Positions 15,129 through 22,941 of a stretch of 51,880 nucleotides of DNA are shown piece by piece. The translations under genes and the position numbers were made by a program. Position 1 is the stretch's first letter. Each line of letters opens with the position of its first letter. The stretch spans positions 1-51,880 of IMG/VR virus record IMGVR_UViG_3300047564_000564; one strand, given 5' to 3'. This DNA is from a virus. The notes beneath the pieces were generated by a model, which had not been told where the DNA came from, did no database searches, and was given only the letters and a program-made list of their open reading frames with translations.

Positions 15129-16186
15129 TGGACTTTCTTAAAGAAATTGTAAAAGAAGTTGGTGGTGAATACACTCAACTTGCTTCCGAAATCGATGAAA
15201 CGGAAACTTATGTTGACACGGGTTCGTACATTTTTAACGCACTGGTCTCAGGTAGCATATTTGGTGGTGTATCTGGGAATAAGATTACTGCTATTGCTGG
15301 AGAATCTAGTACTGGAAAAACTTTCTTCTCTCTCGCCGTTGTTAAGAATTTTCTTGATAATAACCCCGATGGTTATTGTCTCTACTTTGATACTGAGGCT
15401 GCCATTACAAAGTCCCTCCTGGTCTCACGCGGCATTGACACATCACGCCTTGTCGTGGTTAATGTTGTCACCGTAGAAGAGTTTCGCGGTAAAGCCCTTA
15501 AGGCTGTAGATCTATACTTAAAAAAACCTGAAGGAGAACGCAAACCATGTATGTTTGTGTTAGACTCTTTGGGTATGCTCTCAACCGAGAAAGAGATTAC
15601 TGACGCACTAAACGACAAACAAGTTCGTGACATGACCAAATCACAACTTATCAAAGGTGCATTCCGTATGATCACTCTTAAGTTGGGGCAAGCCAAAATT
15701 CCAATGATCGTTACCAACCATACCTACGATGTTATCGGATCTTATGTACCAACTAAAGAAATGGGAGGAGGCTCTGGCCTCAAATATGCAGCAAGTACGA
15801 TCATCTATCTCTCAAAGAAAAAAGAAAAGGATGGAACAGAAGTGGTCGGCAATATTATCAAAGCTAAGACTGCTAAGTCGCGTTTGAGTAAGGAGAACCA
15901 GGAAGTCAATGTCCGTCTATTTTATGATGAGCGTGGTCTTGATCGCTACTATGGTCTTCTGGAACTCGGGGAACTCGCTGGACTCTGGAAGAATGTTGCG
16001 GGGCGTTATGAGATCAATGGTAAAAAGATTTACGGAAAAGAGATCATGAAGAACCCAGATCAGTATTTTACTGAAGATGTAATGGAGAAACTAGATGTTG
16101 CAGCCAGAAAAGAGTTCTCGTATGGTTCAAGTGATACCATCGATACTCCATCAGGAGATCTGCCAGAGCTTGATCCAGTCGTTTGA
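15128..16186 (+). CDS. uvsX: UvsX RecA-like recombinase
   Basis: 352 residues. A RecA/Rad51-family ATPase that drives strand exchange and recombination-dependent replication in T4-like phages. Walker A is GESSTGKT (58-65), followed by [10 protein letters not shown] and the Walker B strand [17 protein letters not shown] and [16 protein letters not shown] are typical UvsX blocks. The acidic C-terminal tail (LPELDPVV) fits the family. Its last 65 bases overlap the next gene in another frame. Confidence 0.95.
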   Translation: MDFLKEIVKEVGGEYTQLASEIDETETYVDTGSYIFNALVSGSIFGGVSGNKITAIAGESSTGKTFFSLAVVKNFLDNNPDGYCLYFDTEAAITKSLLVSRGIDTSRLVVVNVVTVEEFRGKALKAVDLYLKKPEGERKPCMFVLDSLGMLSTEKEITDALNDKQVRDMTKSQLIKGAFRMITLKLGQAKIPMIVTNHTYDVIGSYVPTKEMGGGSGLKYAASTIIYLSKKKEKDGTEVVGNIIKAKTAKSRLSKENQEVNVRLFYDERGLDRYYGLLELGELAGLWKNVAGRYEINGKKIYGKEIMKNPDQYFTEDVMEKLDVAARKEFSYGSSDTIDTPSGDLPELDPVV

Positions 16187-16637
16187 ACAATCGGATCAAA
16201 AAGAAAGGGTTGATCATGATGCAAAACCAAGGTTCACTCAGGTGAACTTTGGTCAAAATCCATACCTTGTTCAAAGATCTAAGACTGCAGTTGATATCTA
16301 CAGAGAGTTACTTGGTCCTAGATCCTGGCACCTTCCTCCATTGAAATACATGGAGGAATTTCGCGTTAAGAAATATGATCCAGAAACAAGAGATCGATTT
16401 GATGAACACATTGATGTTGTGAATTATGCAACTGCACGTCGATATCTTGCACTTCTTTTTTATCTAAACGATGTTGATGAAGGAGGGGAGACAGAGTTCC
16501 CTCTTCATGGTAAGATGATTAAACCAGAGGCTGGTTCAGTCCTGGTGTTTCCTCCCACATGGGAATATCCACATGCAGGACGCCCTCCTGTAAGTGGATC
16601 TAAGTACATTATGAGCACGTATCTTCATTATGGATAG
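16122..16637 (+). CDS. 2OG-Fe(II) oxygenase, prolyl 4-hydroxylase-like
   Basis: 171 residues from ATG 16122; the family usually starts with a strand like [15 protein letters not shown], which this start gives. The iron triad is His96-x-Asp98 (DEHIDV) and His151 (YPHAGRPP), and Lys161 in VSGSKYIMS binds 2-oxoglutarate. [10 protein letters not shown] before the second histidine is typical of prolyl 4-hydroxylase-like enzymes. It hydroxylates an unknown protein or small substrate. Such oxygenases are common in cyanophages. It lies inside the replication operon, overlapping uvsX by 65 bases and gene 41 by 8. Confidence 0.88.
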   Translation: MVQVIPSILHQEICQSLIQSFEQSDQKERVDHDAKPRFTQVNFGQNPYLVQRSKTAVDIYRELLGPRSWHLPPLKYMEEFRVKKYDPETRDRFDEHIDVVNYATARRYLALLFYLNDVDEGGETEFPLHGKMIKPEAGSVLVFPPTWEYPHAGRPPVSGSKYIMSTYLHYG

Positions 16638-18006
16638 AGTTGAAAGTACAATTCTTCGTAACATGGTTCATGATGAAGACTATCTTCGCAAGGTAGTCCC
16701 ATTCATCCAACCTGATTACTTTGATAACCATAAGGATCGTGTTGTCTTTGAGGAGATTGTGAAGTTTGTCGTCAAGTATGACAAACCCGCAAACCAAGAG
16801 ATCCTGAAGATCGAAGTTGAAAACAGGTCTGATGTTACAGATACTGAATTTAAGGAACTTCTAGAACTCATTTCTTCTCTAGATAATGTACCAACCAATA
16901 AAGATTGGTTGCTTGATACTACTGAGAAGTGGTGTCGTGACCGTGCAATTTATCTTGCCTTGATGAAGTCCATCAAGATTGCAGATGGTCAAGATGAAAA
17001 GAAAGGTCGTGATGCCATCCCCAGTATCCTCAGTGATGCACTAGCTGTATCATTTGATAATCACATTGGCCACGATTATCTGCAGGACTATGAACAACGT
17101 TACGAGGTATATCACAGAAAAGAGGAAAAGATCTCATTCGATCTTGAGTACTTTAACAAGATCACAAAAGGTGGTCTGCCTAATAAAACTCTCAACATCG
17201 CTCTTGCTGGTACGGGTGTCGGAAAATCTCTATTCATGTGCCATGTTGCTAGTTCCGTCTTGTTGCAAGGAAAGAACGTTCTCTACATCACACTTGAAAT
17301 GGCAGAAGAACGAATTGCTGAACGAATTGACGCCAACCTTCTTAACGTCAACATCCAAGAAATCACGGATCTCCCAAAAGTAATGTTTGATAACAAGGTG
17401 AATAACCTTGCAAAGAAAACTCAGGGTCAGTTGATTATTAAAGAGTACCCAACTGCGTCTGCACATGCTGGACACTTTAAGGCCTTACTTAACGAACTTG
17501 CACTTAAGAAGTCTTTTAGACCTGATATTATTTTCATTGACTATCTTAATATTTGTGCTTCCAGTCGGTATTCAAAACTGGGTAACGTCAATTCTTATAC
17601 CCACATCAAGGCCATCGCAGAAGAACTTAGGGGTCTTGCGGTCGAATTCAATGTACCAGTTGTTTCGGCTACCCAAACTACTAGGTCTGGTTATGGTAGC
17701 TCTGACGTTGAACTTACTGATACTTCTGAATCCTTTGGTCTTCCTGCTACTGCCGATCTTATGTTTGCTCTTATTAGTACGGAAGAGTTGGAAGAACTGG
17801 GCCAGATTATGGTTAAACAACTGAAGAACCGATACAACGATCCCACCATTAACAAGAGGTTCATCGTTGGGATTGACAGGGCCAAAATGCGCCTGTATGA
17901 TTGTGAACAGTCTGCACAGAGAGACATTCTTGACAATGGACAGGATGCGGACTATGATGAACCCGAAAACAAATTCAAAAACAAATTCGCGGAGTTGAAG
18001 TTTTAA
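16630..18006 (+). CDS. 41: Replicative DNA helicase gp41
   Basis: 458 residues, a DnaB-type hexameric helicase that works with gp61 primase. Walker A is GTGVGKS (194-200), then VLYITLEMAEERIAERIDA and Walker B IIFIDYLNIC (just after SFRPD), then the arginine-rich AEELRGLAVEFNVPVVSATQTTRSGYGSSDV block. The N-terminal domain (STILRNMVHDEDYLRKVVPF) matches the family. The primase gene is about 9 kb downstream, whereas T4 has 41 and 61 adjacent. Confidence 0.95.
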   Translation: MDRVESTILRNMVHDEDYLRKVVPFIQPDYFDNHKDRVVFEEIVKFVVKYDKPANQEILKIEVENRSDVTDTEFKELLELISSLDNVPTNKDWLLDTTEKWCRDRAIYLALMKSIKIADGQDEKKGRDAIPSILSDALAVSFDNHIGHDYLQDYEQRYEVYHRKEEKISFDLEYFNKITKGGLPNKTLNIALAGTGVGKSLFMCHVASSVLLQGKNVLYITLEMAEERIAERIDANLLNVNIQEITDLPKVMFDNKVNNLAKKTQGQLIIKEYPTASAHAGHFKALLNELALKKSFRPDIIFIDYLNICASSRYSKLGNVNSYTHIKAIAEELRGLAVEFNVPVVSATQTTRSGYGSSDVELTDTSESFGLPATADLMFALISTEELEELGQIMVKQLKNRYNDPTINKRFIVGIDRAKMRLYDCEQSAQRDILDNGQDADYDEPENKFKNKFAELKF

Positions 18007-18413
18007 TGAGTAACGTTGACTATAGTAAGTATCAGGAGTTTGTGAATGAAGTCACTTCCAAACCAAGTAAGAACTATTACGATTTTGGCCAACGCCTTGC
18101 GGTTCTCAACGACCAGGGATTTCCTACCGAGCGATTGCTTACTGCTGCTGTAGGTATGTGTGCCGAAGCTGGTGAGTTTACTGAAGTTGTGAAGAAGATT
18201 GTCTTCCAAGGTAAACCAGTAAATGATGACAACATGTTCCACCTAAAACGTGAACTGGGTGATATCATGTGGTATGTGATGCAAGCCTGTATGGGTCTTG
18301 GTGTGTCACTTGATGAAGTTGTCGAAATGAATGTGGAGAAACTTCTTGCACGTTACCCTGAGGGTGCGTTTGATGTTCACTTTTCTGAAAACCGTAAAGA
18401 AGGTGATGTCTGA
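18006..18413 (+). CDS. mazG: MazG nucleotide pyrophosphohydrolase
   Basis: 135 residues. The all-alpha NTP pyrophosphohydrolase signature is present: GMCAEAGEFTEVVKK, then LKRELGDIMWYVMQACMGLG, giving the E..E and E..D metal sites. MazG hydrolyses non-canonical or excess nucleotides, and in cyanophages it was proposed to affect (p)ppGpp or nucleotide pools. It begins at a TAATG junction with gene 41 and is TGATG-coupled to the next gene. Confidence 0.92.
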   Translation: MSNVDYSKYQEFVNEVTSKPSKNYYDFGQRLAVLNDQGFPTERLLTAAVGMCAEAGEFTEVVKKIVFQGKPVNDDNMFHLKRELGDIMWYVMQACMGLGVSLDEVVEMNVEKLLARYPEGAFDVHFSENRKEGDV

Positions 18414-18643
18414 TGGTACTATCTAAATCTGTTGAAGAATCTCTCAACGAAGCTGTGGTTGATTTGCGCAATGCACTTGCATTTGCCGCACGTCAGGAAG
18501 AACCCTACGTCGGTAAACAAATTGCAGACATGATCATGAACATTGATCAACTGCAAAAGATTGACAAGTTGTTTGATAAACTTGACAGTCGTGAACCAGG
18601 AAGTCGTGGTTCTTTCGGTAGTTTCTTTGATGATGTCGAATGA
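18413..18643 (+). CDS. Small hypothetical protein
   Basis: 76 residues: MVLSKSVEESLNEAVVDLRN, a helical body, and an acidic C terminus (SFGSFFDDVE). No family recognised. It sits in a run of overlapping small genes after mazG; the ATGA overlap with the next gene supports both. Confidence 0.6.
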   Translation: MVLSKSVEESLNEAVVDLRNALAFAARQEEPYVGKQIADMIMNIDQLQKIDKLFDKLDSREPGSRGSFGSFFDDVE

Positions 18644-18801
18644 ACTATGATGATCTCATTAAAATGTACAGTGATAGAATGAACACATGTCGTGAATGTG
18701 AACATTTTATAAAACTTACAAAACAATGTGGTAAATGTATGTGTTTTATGCCAGTAAAAGTAAGAATGGTTAACCAACATTGTCCGATTAACAAGTGGTA
18801 A
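18640..18801 (+). CDS. Small zinc-ribbon protein (DUF6171-like)
   Basis: 53 residues with CRECEHF near the front, CGKCMCFMP in the middle and HCPINKW at the end. This CxxC...CxxCxC...CPxxKW layout is common among small phage zinc-binding proteins. It probably folds around one or two zinc ions; partner unknown. Confidence 0.75.
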   Translation: MNYDDLIKMYSDRMNTCRECEHFIKLTKQCGKCMCFMPVKVRMVNQHCPINKW

Positions 18802-18803
18802 TT

Positions 18804-18974
18804 ATGAAAACTGTAACTCTCAATTTGTCCACCTATCAAGCTGCGGTGGTTCGTCAAGTTCTTTTTGAGGCCCAGAAAGGATATTCTTATGGACCTTCTG
18901 CACCAGAACGGGTGTTTGAGATCCGTGAAGTTATCACTGATCTGGATGATGCAATCAGTCAGGTTGTAGAATAA
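18804..18974 (+). CDS. Small hypothetical protein
   Basis: 56 residues (MKTVTLNLSTYQAAVVRQVL ... ISQVVE), predicted strand then helices. It starts two bases after the previous stop; the stop codon is part of a late promoter. No family recognised. Confidence 0.55.
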   Translation: MKTVTLNLSTYQAAVVRQVLFEAQKGYSYGPSAPERVFEIREVITDLDDAISQVVE

Positions 18975-18977
18975 ATA
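18971..18977 (+). promoter_or_regulatory. Late promoter ATAAATA
   Basis: ATAAATA overlapping the upstream TAA stop. A start 6-7 bases downstream would lie in the 5' arm of the terminator hairpin at 18979. Confidence 0.6.
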
Positions 18978-18978
18978 A

Positions 18979-19000
18979 GAGGGCTGAGGCCCTCTTTTTT
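18979..19000 (+). terminator. Intrinsic terminator
   Basis: GAGGGC, loop TGAG, GCCCTC, six T. It ends the replication operon; the next ATG (19002) follows the T run directly. Confidence 0.85.
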
Positions 19001-19001
19001 C

Positions 19002-20129
19002 ATGGCTAGTCTTTCAGGTAAAACAACCGCAGGAGAACAGAACTGGCAAGTTTATGTTGTAGATCGTGCTGACAGGGCATCAACAGAATATTTGGTCGAA
19101 GCTGCTGGAATGGTGTATACCAAGACATCACCATCCAAACAAACAGATATAATTGGTGTTGCACAAGTTGGTGAGAAAGTAAAGATCACTAGTACAACAA
19201 TTTACAATGTTACTGTAACTAAAGGACCTCTTGGTAGAGGAAGAACAGAACAGTGTGCTCAGGTTAGATATCAAAGTAAGACTGGATATCTCAAACTTAC
19301 ATCGATTAGAAAACCAACAAGTGCTGGAGATGCTGCAGAGAAAAGAACTCTAACACTTACACAAACTTTACTGGAACAATTAAAGGACATTGCTGGTGTA
19401 GGTAGAGGTGGTAATTCATCTTTCAATATCACTGTTCCTGGACTTGGACCTATTAATGGTATTAATGGTATTCGCAAGGTAACTACTAGGCCGTTGGGTA
19501 GAGAAGCAAAGGCTGACTTTGCATTGATTGACAAGAGAGGAAAGGAGATCCTCTATGTTTCACACAAACAAGGAAAGACTGCATCAGCTTTCCAACAGTA
19601 TGGTGGTGTGTCTGAAAAGTCTGGAACTCCTGGAAATCCTGGACTGATCATGAATGATCCAGAGGTCCAACAGTTCTTTGATGATCTTTATACTTTCTAT
19701 GAAGATGATAAAATGGGATTGAAACAGTATGATAACAATCCCTTTGGTAGTGGAAGACTGAATAAGAGAGTGTTTAGATACCTTGGAGATCCTACTTTAA
19801 TCAGTAGATCTGTATATGGTCCTGATTTTGGTAGACCATTTGGACCAGACAACGTACATCTTCTTGGTCAAGGTGAGTTTATCTTCACACCTATTGTTAG
19901 CCCTGATGGTGATATTACTTTCCAACTTACGTTCTCTGGACCAATGGAAATCAATGGTGTAACTACACCATTCACAGAGAGAAATAATCCATATAGAGCC
20001 ATCATCATGGCCAGATATACAAGTGGTAGAAAAGTGGTGAGTTCAAGGGGTGATATTCCTGGTGTTCGATGCGTCATCGCACCTGCCGCCCTCGCAGGGG
20101 CCGGTGTAGATATTGACACACTGCTCTGA
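19002..20129 (+). CDS. Probable PD-(D/E)XK endonuclease
   Basis: 375 residues. In the middle, KADFALIDKRGKEILYVSHK gives Asp172 and Ser187-His-Lys189, followed by ASAFQQYGGVSE. This D...SxK plus FQQYGG pattern is typical of a group of phage PD-(D/E)XK nucleases. The N-terminal part (about 1-105) is beta-rich with a possible SH3-like segment, and the C-terminal part is unassigned. It may degrade host DNA or process phage DNA. It starts after a terminator and under a late promoter, which suggests late expression. Confidence 0.6.
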   Translation: MASLSGKTTAGEQNWQVYVVDRADRASTEYLVEAAGMVYTKTSPSKQTDIIGVAQVGEKVKITSTTIYNVTVTKGPLGRGRTEQCAQVRYQSKTGYLKLTSIRKPTSAGDAAEKRTLTLTQTLLEQLKDIAGVGRGGNSSFNITVPGLGPINGINGIRKVTTRPLGREAKADFALIDKRGKEILYVSHKQGKTASAFQQYGGVSEKSGTPGNPGLIMNDPEVQQFFDDLYTFYEDDKMGLKQYDNNPFGSGRLNKRVFRYLGDPTLISRSVYGPDFGRPFGPDNVHLLGQGEFIFTPIVSPDGDITFQLTFSGPMEINGVTTPFTERNNPYRAIIMARYTSGRKVVSSRGDIPGVRCVIAPAALAGAGVDIDTLL

Positions 20130-20153
20130 CCACGGACCCGAAACTCTGGTAAA

Positions 20154-20160
20154 ATAAATA
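20154..20160 (+). promoter_or_regulatory. Late promoter ATAAATA
   Basis: ATAAATA 21 bases before the homing endonuclease ATG. It may originally have served the gene at 20606. Confidence 0.5.
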
Positions 20161-20180
20161 AAAGAACACGCACAAACTAA

Positions 20181-20606
20181 ATGAATGAAATTTGGAAAGA
20201 CATTGATGGGTATGATCAATATCAAATTTCATCATTAGGTAGAATAAGAAATAAAAATACTGGCAGAATAAGAAAAACCTTTTTAAAACCTGGTAGAAAA
20301 TACGAAGTTACAATACAACTTCACAAAAACTCCATTAAAAAAACTTACAATTTGCATCGGTTGGTAGCAAAACATTTTTTAGAGAATTATGATGACAATT
20401 TAATAGTAATGCATATTGATGAAAATCTTCCAGTTGATGTTGTCAATTCTGTTTCAAATCTAAAAATGTCAACTCAAAGTGAAAATATGAAGGACTGTTT
20501 TTTAAAAAATAGAAAATCACATTCTGGAAAGAATAATCCTAGGTATATTGATGGTAGAGAAATGAATAGGAAAACTAATCGCAATAAAGAAAGAGGTCAC
20601 TGGTAA
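20181..20606 (+). CDS. HNH homing endonuclease with NUMOD4 motif
   Basis: 141 residues. The start EIWKDIDGYDQYQISSLGRI is the NUMOD4 DNA-binding motif; LHRLVAKHFLENY and VMHIDENLP form the HNH core, with a SNLKMST block after it where NLEW is usual. The gene is clearly more AT-rich than its neighbours, with many AAA and AAT codons, as expected of a mobile gene. It is free-standing, inserted between the nuclease gene and the KxDG gene, and its stop overlaps the next start by one base. Confidence 0.88.
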   Translation: MNEIWKDIDGYDQYQISSLGRIRNKNTGRIRKTFLKPGRKYEVTIQLHKNSIKKTYNLHRLVAKHFLENYDDNLIVMHIDENLPVDVVNSVSNLKMSTQSENMKDCFLKNRKSHSGKNNPRYIDGREMNRKTNRNKERGHW

Positions 20607-21796
20607 TGGCTCTTAATACCCATTTGGAACACCTTGAAGACGACATCCTCAACCAGGGGACAGAAGGTGGCTTAAATGCGATCAAGTTCCTTCGTGAACT
20701 GGGGGACATGCTCACCCAACCCCAGTCCAACGTCAAGGTAACGACAAAGTGGGATGGTGCTCCTGCAATTATCTGTGGTAAAGATCCAGTCTCTCAACGG
20801 TTCTTTGTGGGAACCAAGTCTGTCTTTGCCAAGACTGCACCTAAAGTTATCTACAGTGAAGCCGATGCTGACGCAATGTATGAAGGTCAATTGGCTCAAA
20901 AATTGAAAGACGCATATCGATATCTCTCTCAACTTCCTATTCAAGGAGTTCTTCAAGGAGATCTTCTTTTCACCGACGACAAAGATACCCGTCTGGTGAA
21001 TGGTGAACAATCGATTGTGTTTCAACCAAACACGATTGTTTATGCAGTCCCAACTAACTCTGCTCTGGGTGCAAAGGTTGCCCGTGCAAAGTTGGGTATT
21101 GTGTTTCACACCACTTACGTTGGTCCAACTCTTGCAGATATGAATGCACAGTTCGGTGCAAGTGTCTCTAATCTTCAGGGTAATGCTGATGTGATGGTGT
21201 TTAGCTCTGACTTTACTGATGCTACTGGTGCTGCAAAGATGACAGAGGCTGAGAAACGTCAGTATGATCTGTTGGTCAATCGTGCAGAGGGATCTCTCAA
21301 ACAAGCCAGTGCATTCCTTAACCTACTGGGTTCCTTTGGACAAAGTAAGTTCATGATGAATGTGTTGTTCAAACAGTTTTTTAATACCTACATCCGTCAA
21401 GGTAAACCAATTCGCAACGTACAGGACGTAGTTCAAGACTTTAAAGTTTATTATTCTGGTCTTCTCAACAAAGAAATTGCAACAAAGAAGACGAAATCGG
21501 CCCAAGATAAATATTTACAAATGCGGACAGATGGTCTTAAGTTCATTCAAGTGAACGAAAGATCCATCTATTTCACCGTTGCCTCATACATGAATTTGAT
21601 TGAGGCTAAGAACTTTATTATTCGTAGACTTGAGAGGGTTCAAACTTTGGGAACCTTCCTTCGCACGGAGAACGGATACAAAGTCACGGCTCCAGAAGGA
21701 TTTGTGGCCATCCGTTCGGGTAATGCCCTCAAGTTAGTTGATAGACTAGAGTTCTCAAGAGCCAACTTCACCGCCGATAAAAATTGGTCAAAATGA
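20606..21796 (+). CDS. Nucleotidyltransferase/ligase-like protein (DUF6267-like)
   Basis: 396 residues. KVTTKWDGAPAIICG contains KxDG, the motif I of covalent nucleotidyltransferases (DNA and RNA ligases, capping enzymes); RFFVGTKSVF and later GVLQGDLLF fit the following motifs. This suggests lysine adenylylation and ligase-like chemistry, but full ligase motifs III-V are not obvious. I recall this protein as conserved in cyanomyoviruses (DUF6267). It is followed by an adenylyltransferase-like gene through an ATGA overlap, so the two may share a nucleotide-linked role. Confidence 0.65.
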   Translation: MALNTHLEHLEDDILNQGTEGGLNAIKFLRELGDMLTQPQSNVKVTTKWDGAPAIICGKDPVSQRFFVGTKSVFAKTAPKVIYSEADADAMYEGQLAQKLKDAYRYLSQLPIQGVLQGDLLFTDDKDTRLVNGEQSIVFQPNTIVYAVPTNSALGAKVARAKLGIVFHTTYVGPTLADMNAQFGASVSNLQGNADVMVFSSDFTDATGAAKMTEAEKRQYDLLVNRAEGSLKQASAFLNLLGSFGQSKFMMNVLFKQFFNTYIRQGKPIRNVQDVVQDFKVYYSGLLNKEIATKKTKSAQDKYLQMRTDGLKFIQVNERSIYFTVASYMNLIEAKNFIIRRLERVQTLGTFLRTENGYKVTAPEGFVAIRSGNALKLVDRLEFSRANFTADKNWSK

Positions 21797-22941
21797 GTTT
21801 TTTCAATCGCGTTAAAACTATCCTTGAGGCTGCAACTCAGGCATCTGAGAAGGCCAAACAGATGGGTCTCAAGAGTGATGGTCATGGTGATTACTATGAC
21901 AAAGATGGTAAGTTGGTTGCCAAGACTGTTGGTGGTAACTTGAAGTTCTTTGGTAACCGTCCTACCGCAGGTCAACCAATGACTGATGCGGCTGCCAAGA
22001 TGGTTCCAGAACCTCAACCGCAACAACAGAAACAACAAGAACCAGAGAAACCAAAGAAGACTGGTGAGACCCTCACTGTAGGATTTGGTCGTTTCAATCC
22101 TCCTACTGTTGGTCACGAAAAACTTCTCAACACTATTAGTCAAACTGCAGGTAGGGGTGGTCAGTATCGTATCTACCCATCCCGTAGTGAAGATCCAAAG
22201 AAGAACCCACTCCCTGCTGGTGAGAAGGTTCAGTACATGCGTAAGGCTTTTCCTCAACATGCAAATGCGATTGTTGATGATGAAAAGACTAGAAACATCT
22301 TTGACGTATTGAAGGCTGCAGATGCAAAAGGATACTCCTCTGTCAATATTGTGGTTGGTTCAGATAGGGTCAAGGAGTTTGAGAACCTTGCGAACAAATA
22401 CAACGGACAGTTATACAATTTTGACAAAATTAACATTGTCTCAGCCGGCGAAAGAAATGCCGATGCCGAAGGTGTTGAGGGTATGTCTGCCTCTAAACTT
22501 AGAAAGGCAGCTCTAGAAGGAGACTTTGCATCCTTCCGTAGTGGTGTAAGTAAGAACCTGGATGATAAGACCACAAGACAACTCTTCGATACCATTCGTA
22601 AGAGAATGAATGTGAAGACTGAGGGATGGCAGGTTGCTCCTAAGTTGTTTCCTCAGTCTCTTAGAGAACATTACATCACTCAAAAACTTTTTCAGGTGGG
22701 TTCTTGGGTAGAGAACATGAACCACGGCTTGATTGGTAAGGTTGCCCGTCGTGGTGCAAACTATGTTATCGCAGTAACAGAAGATAACATCATGTTTAAG
22801 TCCTGGTTGAAGGATCTTATTGAGGTTTATGAACTTGGAACTGATGCATATAGAGATCATGCAGTCAGTACCACACCTGGACAGAAGTACCCATTTATAA
22901 ATAAGATTAGGCAAAACTTGAGAAAATCCAGAAAAAGATGA
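21793..22941 (+). CDS. Cytidylyltransferase-like (NMN adenylyltransferase-type) protein
   Basis: 382 residues from ATG 21793. After a basic, Gln-rich N-terminal about 90 residues, GFGRFNPPTVGHEKLL gives the HxGH-type nucleotide site, and GMSASKLRKAA matches the ISSTxxR-type motif of NadM/NMN adenylyltransferases. The C-terminal third (VGSWVENMNHGLIGKVARRG) is a separate, KOW-like beta segment. It could make NAD or transfer AMP or CMP to another acceptor. The N terminus NRVKTILE-AA also resembles a prohead-protease cleavage site. Confidence 0.7.
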   Translation: MSFFNRVKTILEAATQASEKAKQMGLKSDGHGDYYDKDGKLVAKTVGGNLKFFGNRPTAGQPMTDAAAKMVPEPQPQQQKQQEPEKPKKTGETLTVGFGRFNPPTVGHEKLLNTISQTAGRGGQYRIYPSRSEDPKKNPLPAGEKVQYMRKAFPQHANAIVDDEKTRNIFDVLKAADAKGYSSVNIVVGSDRVKEFENLANKYNGQLYNFDKINIVSAGERNADAEGVEGMSASKLRKAALEGDFASFRSGVSKNLDDKTTRQLFDTIRKRMNVKTEGWQVAPKLFPQSLREHYITQKLFQVGSWVENMNHGLIGKVARRGANYVIAVTEDNIMFKSWLKDLIEVYELGTDAYRDHAVSTTPGQKYPFINKIRQNLRKSRKR

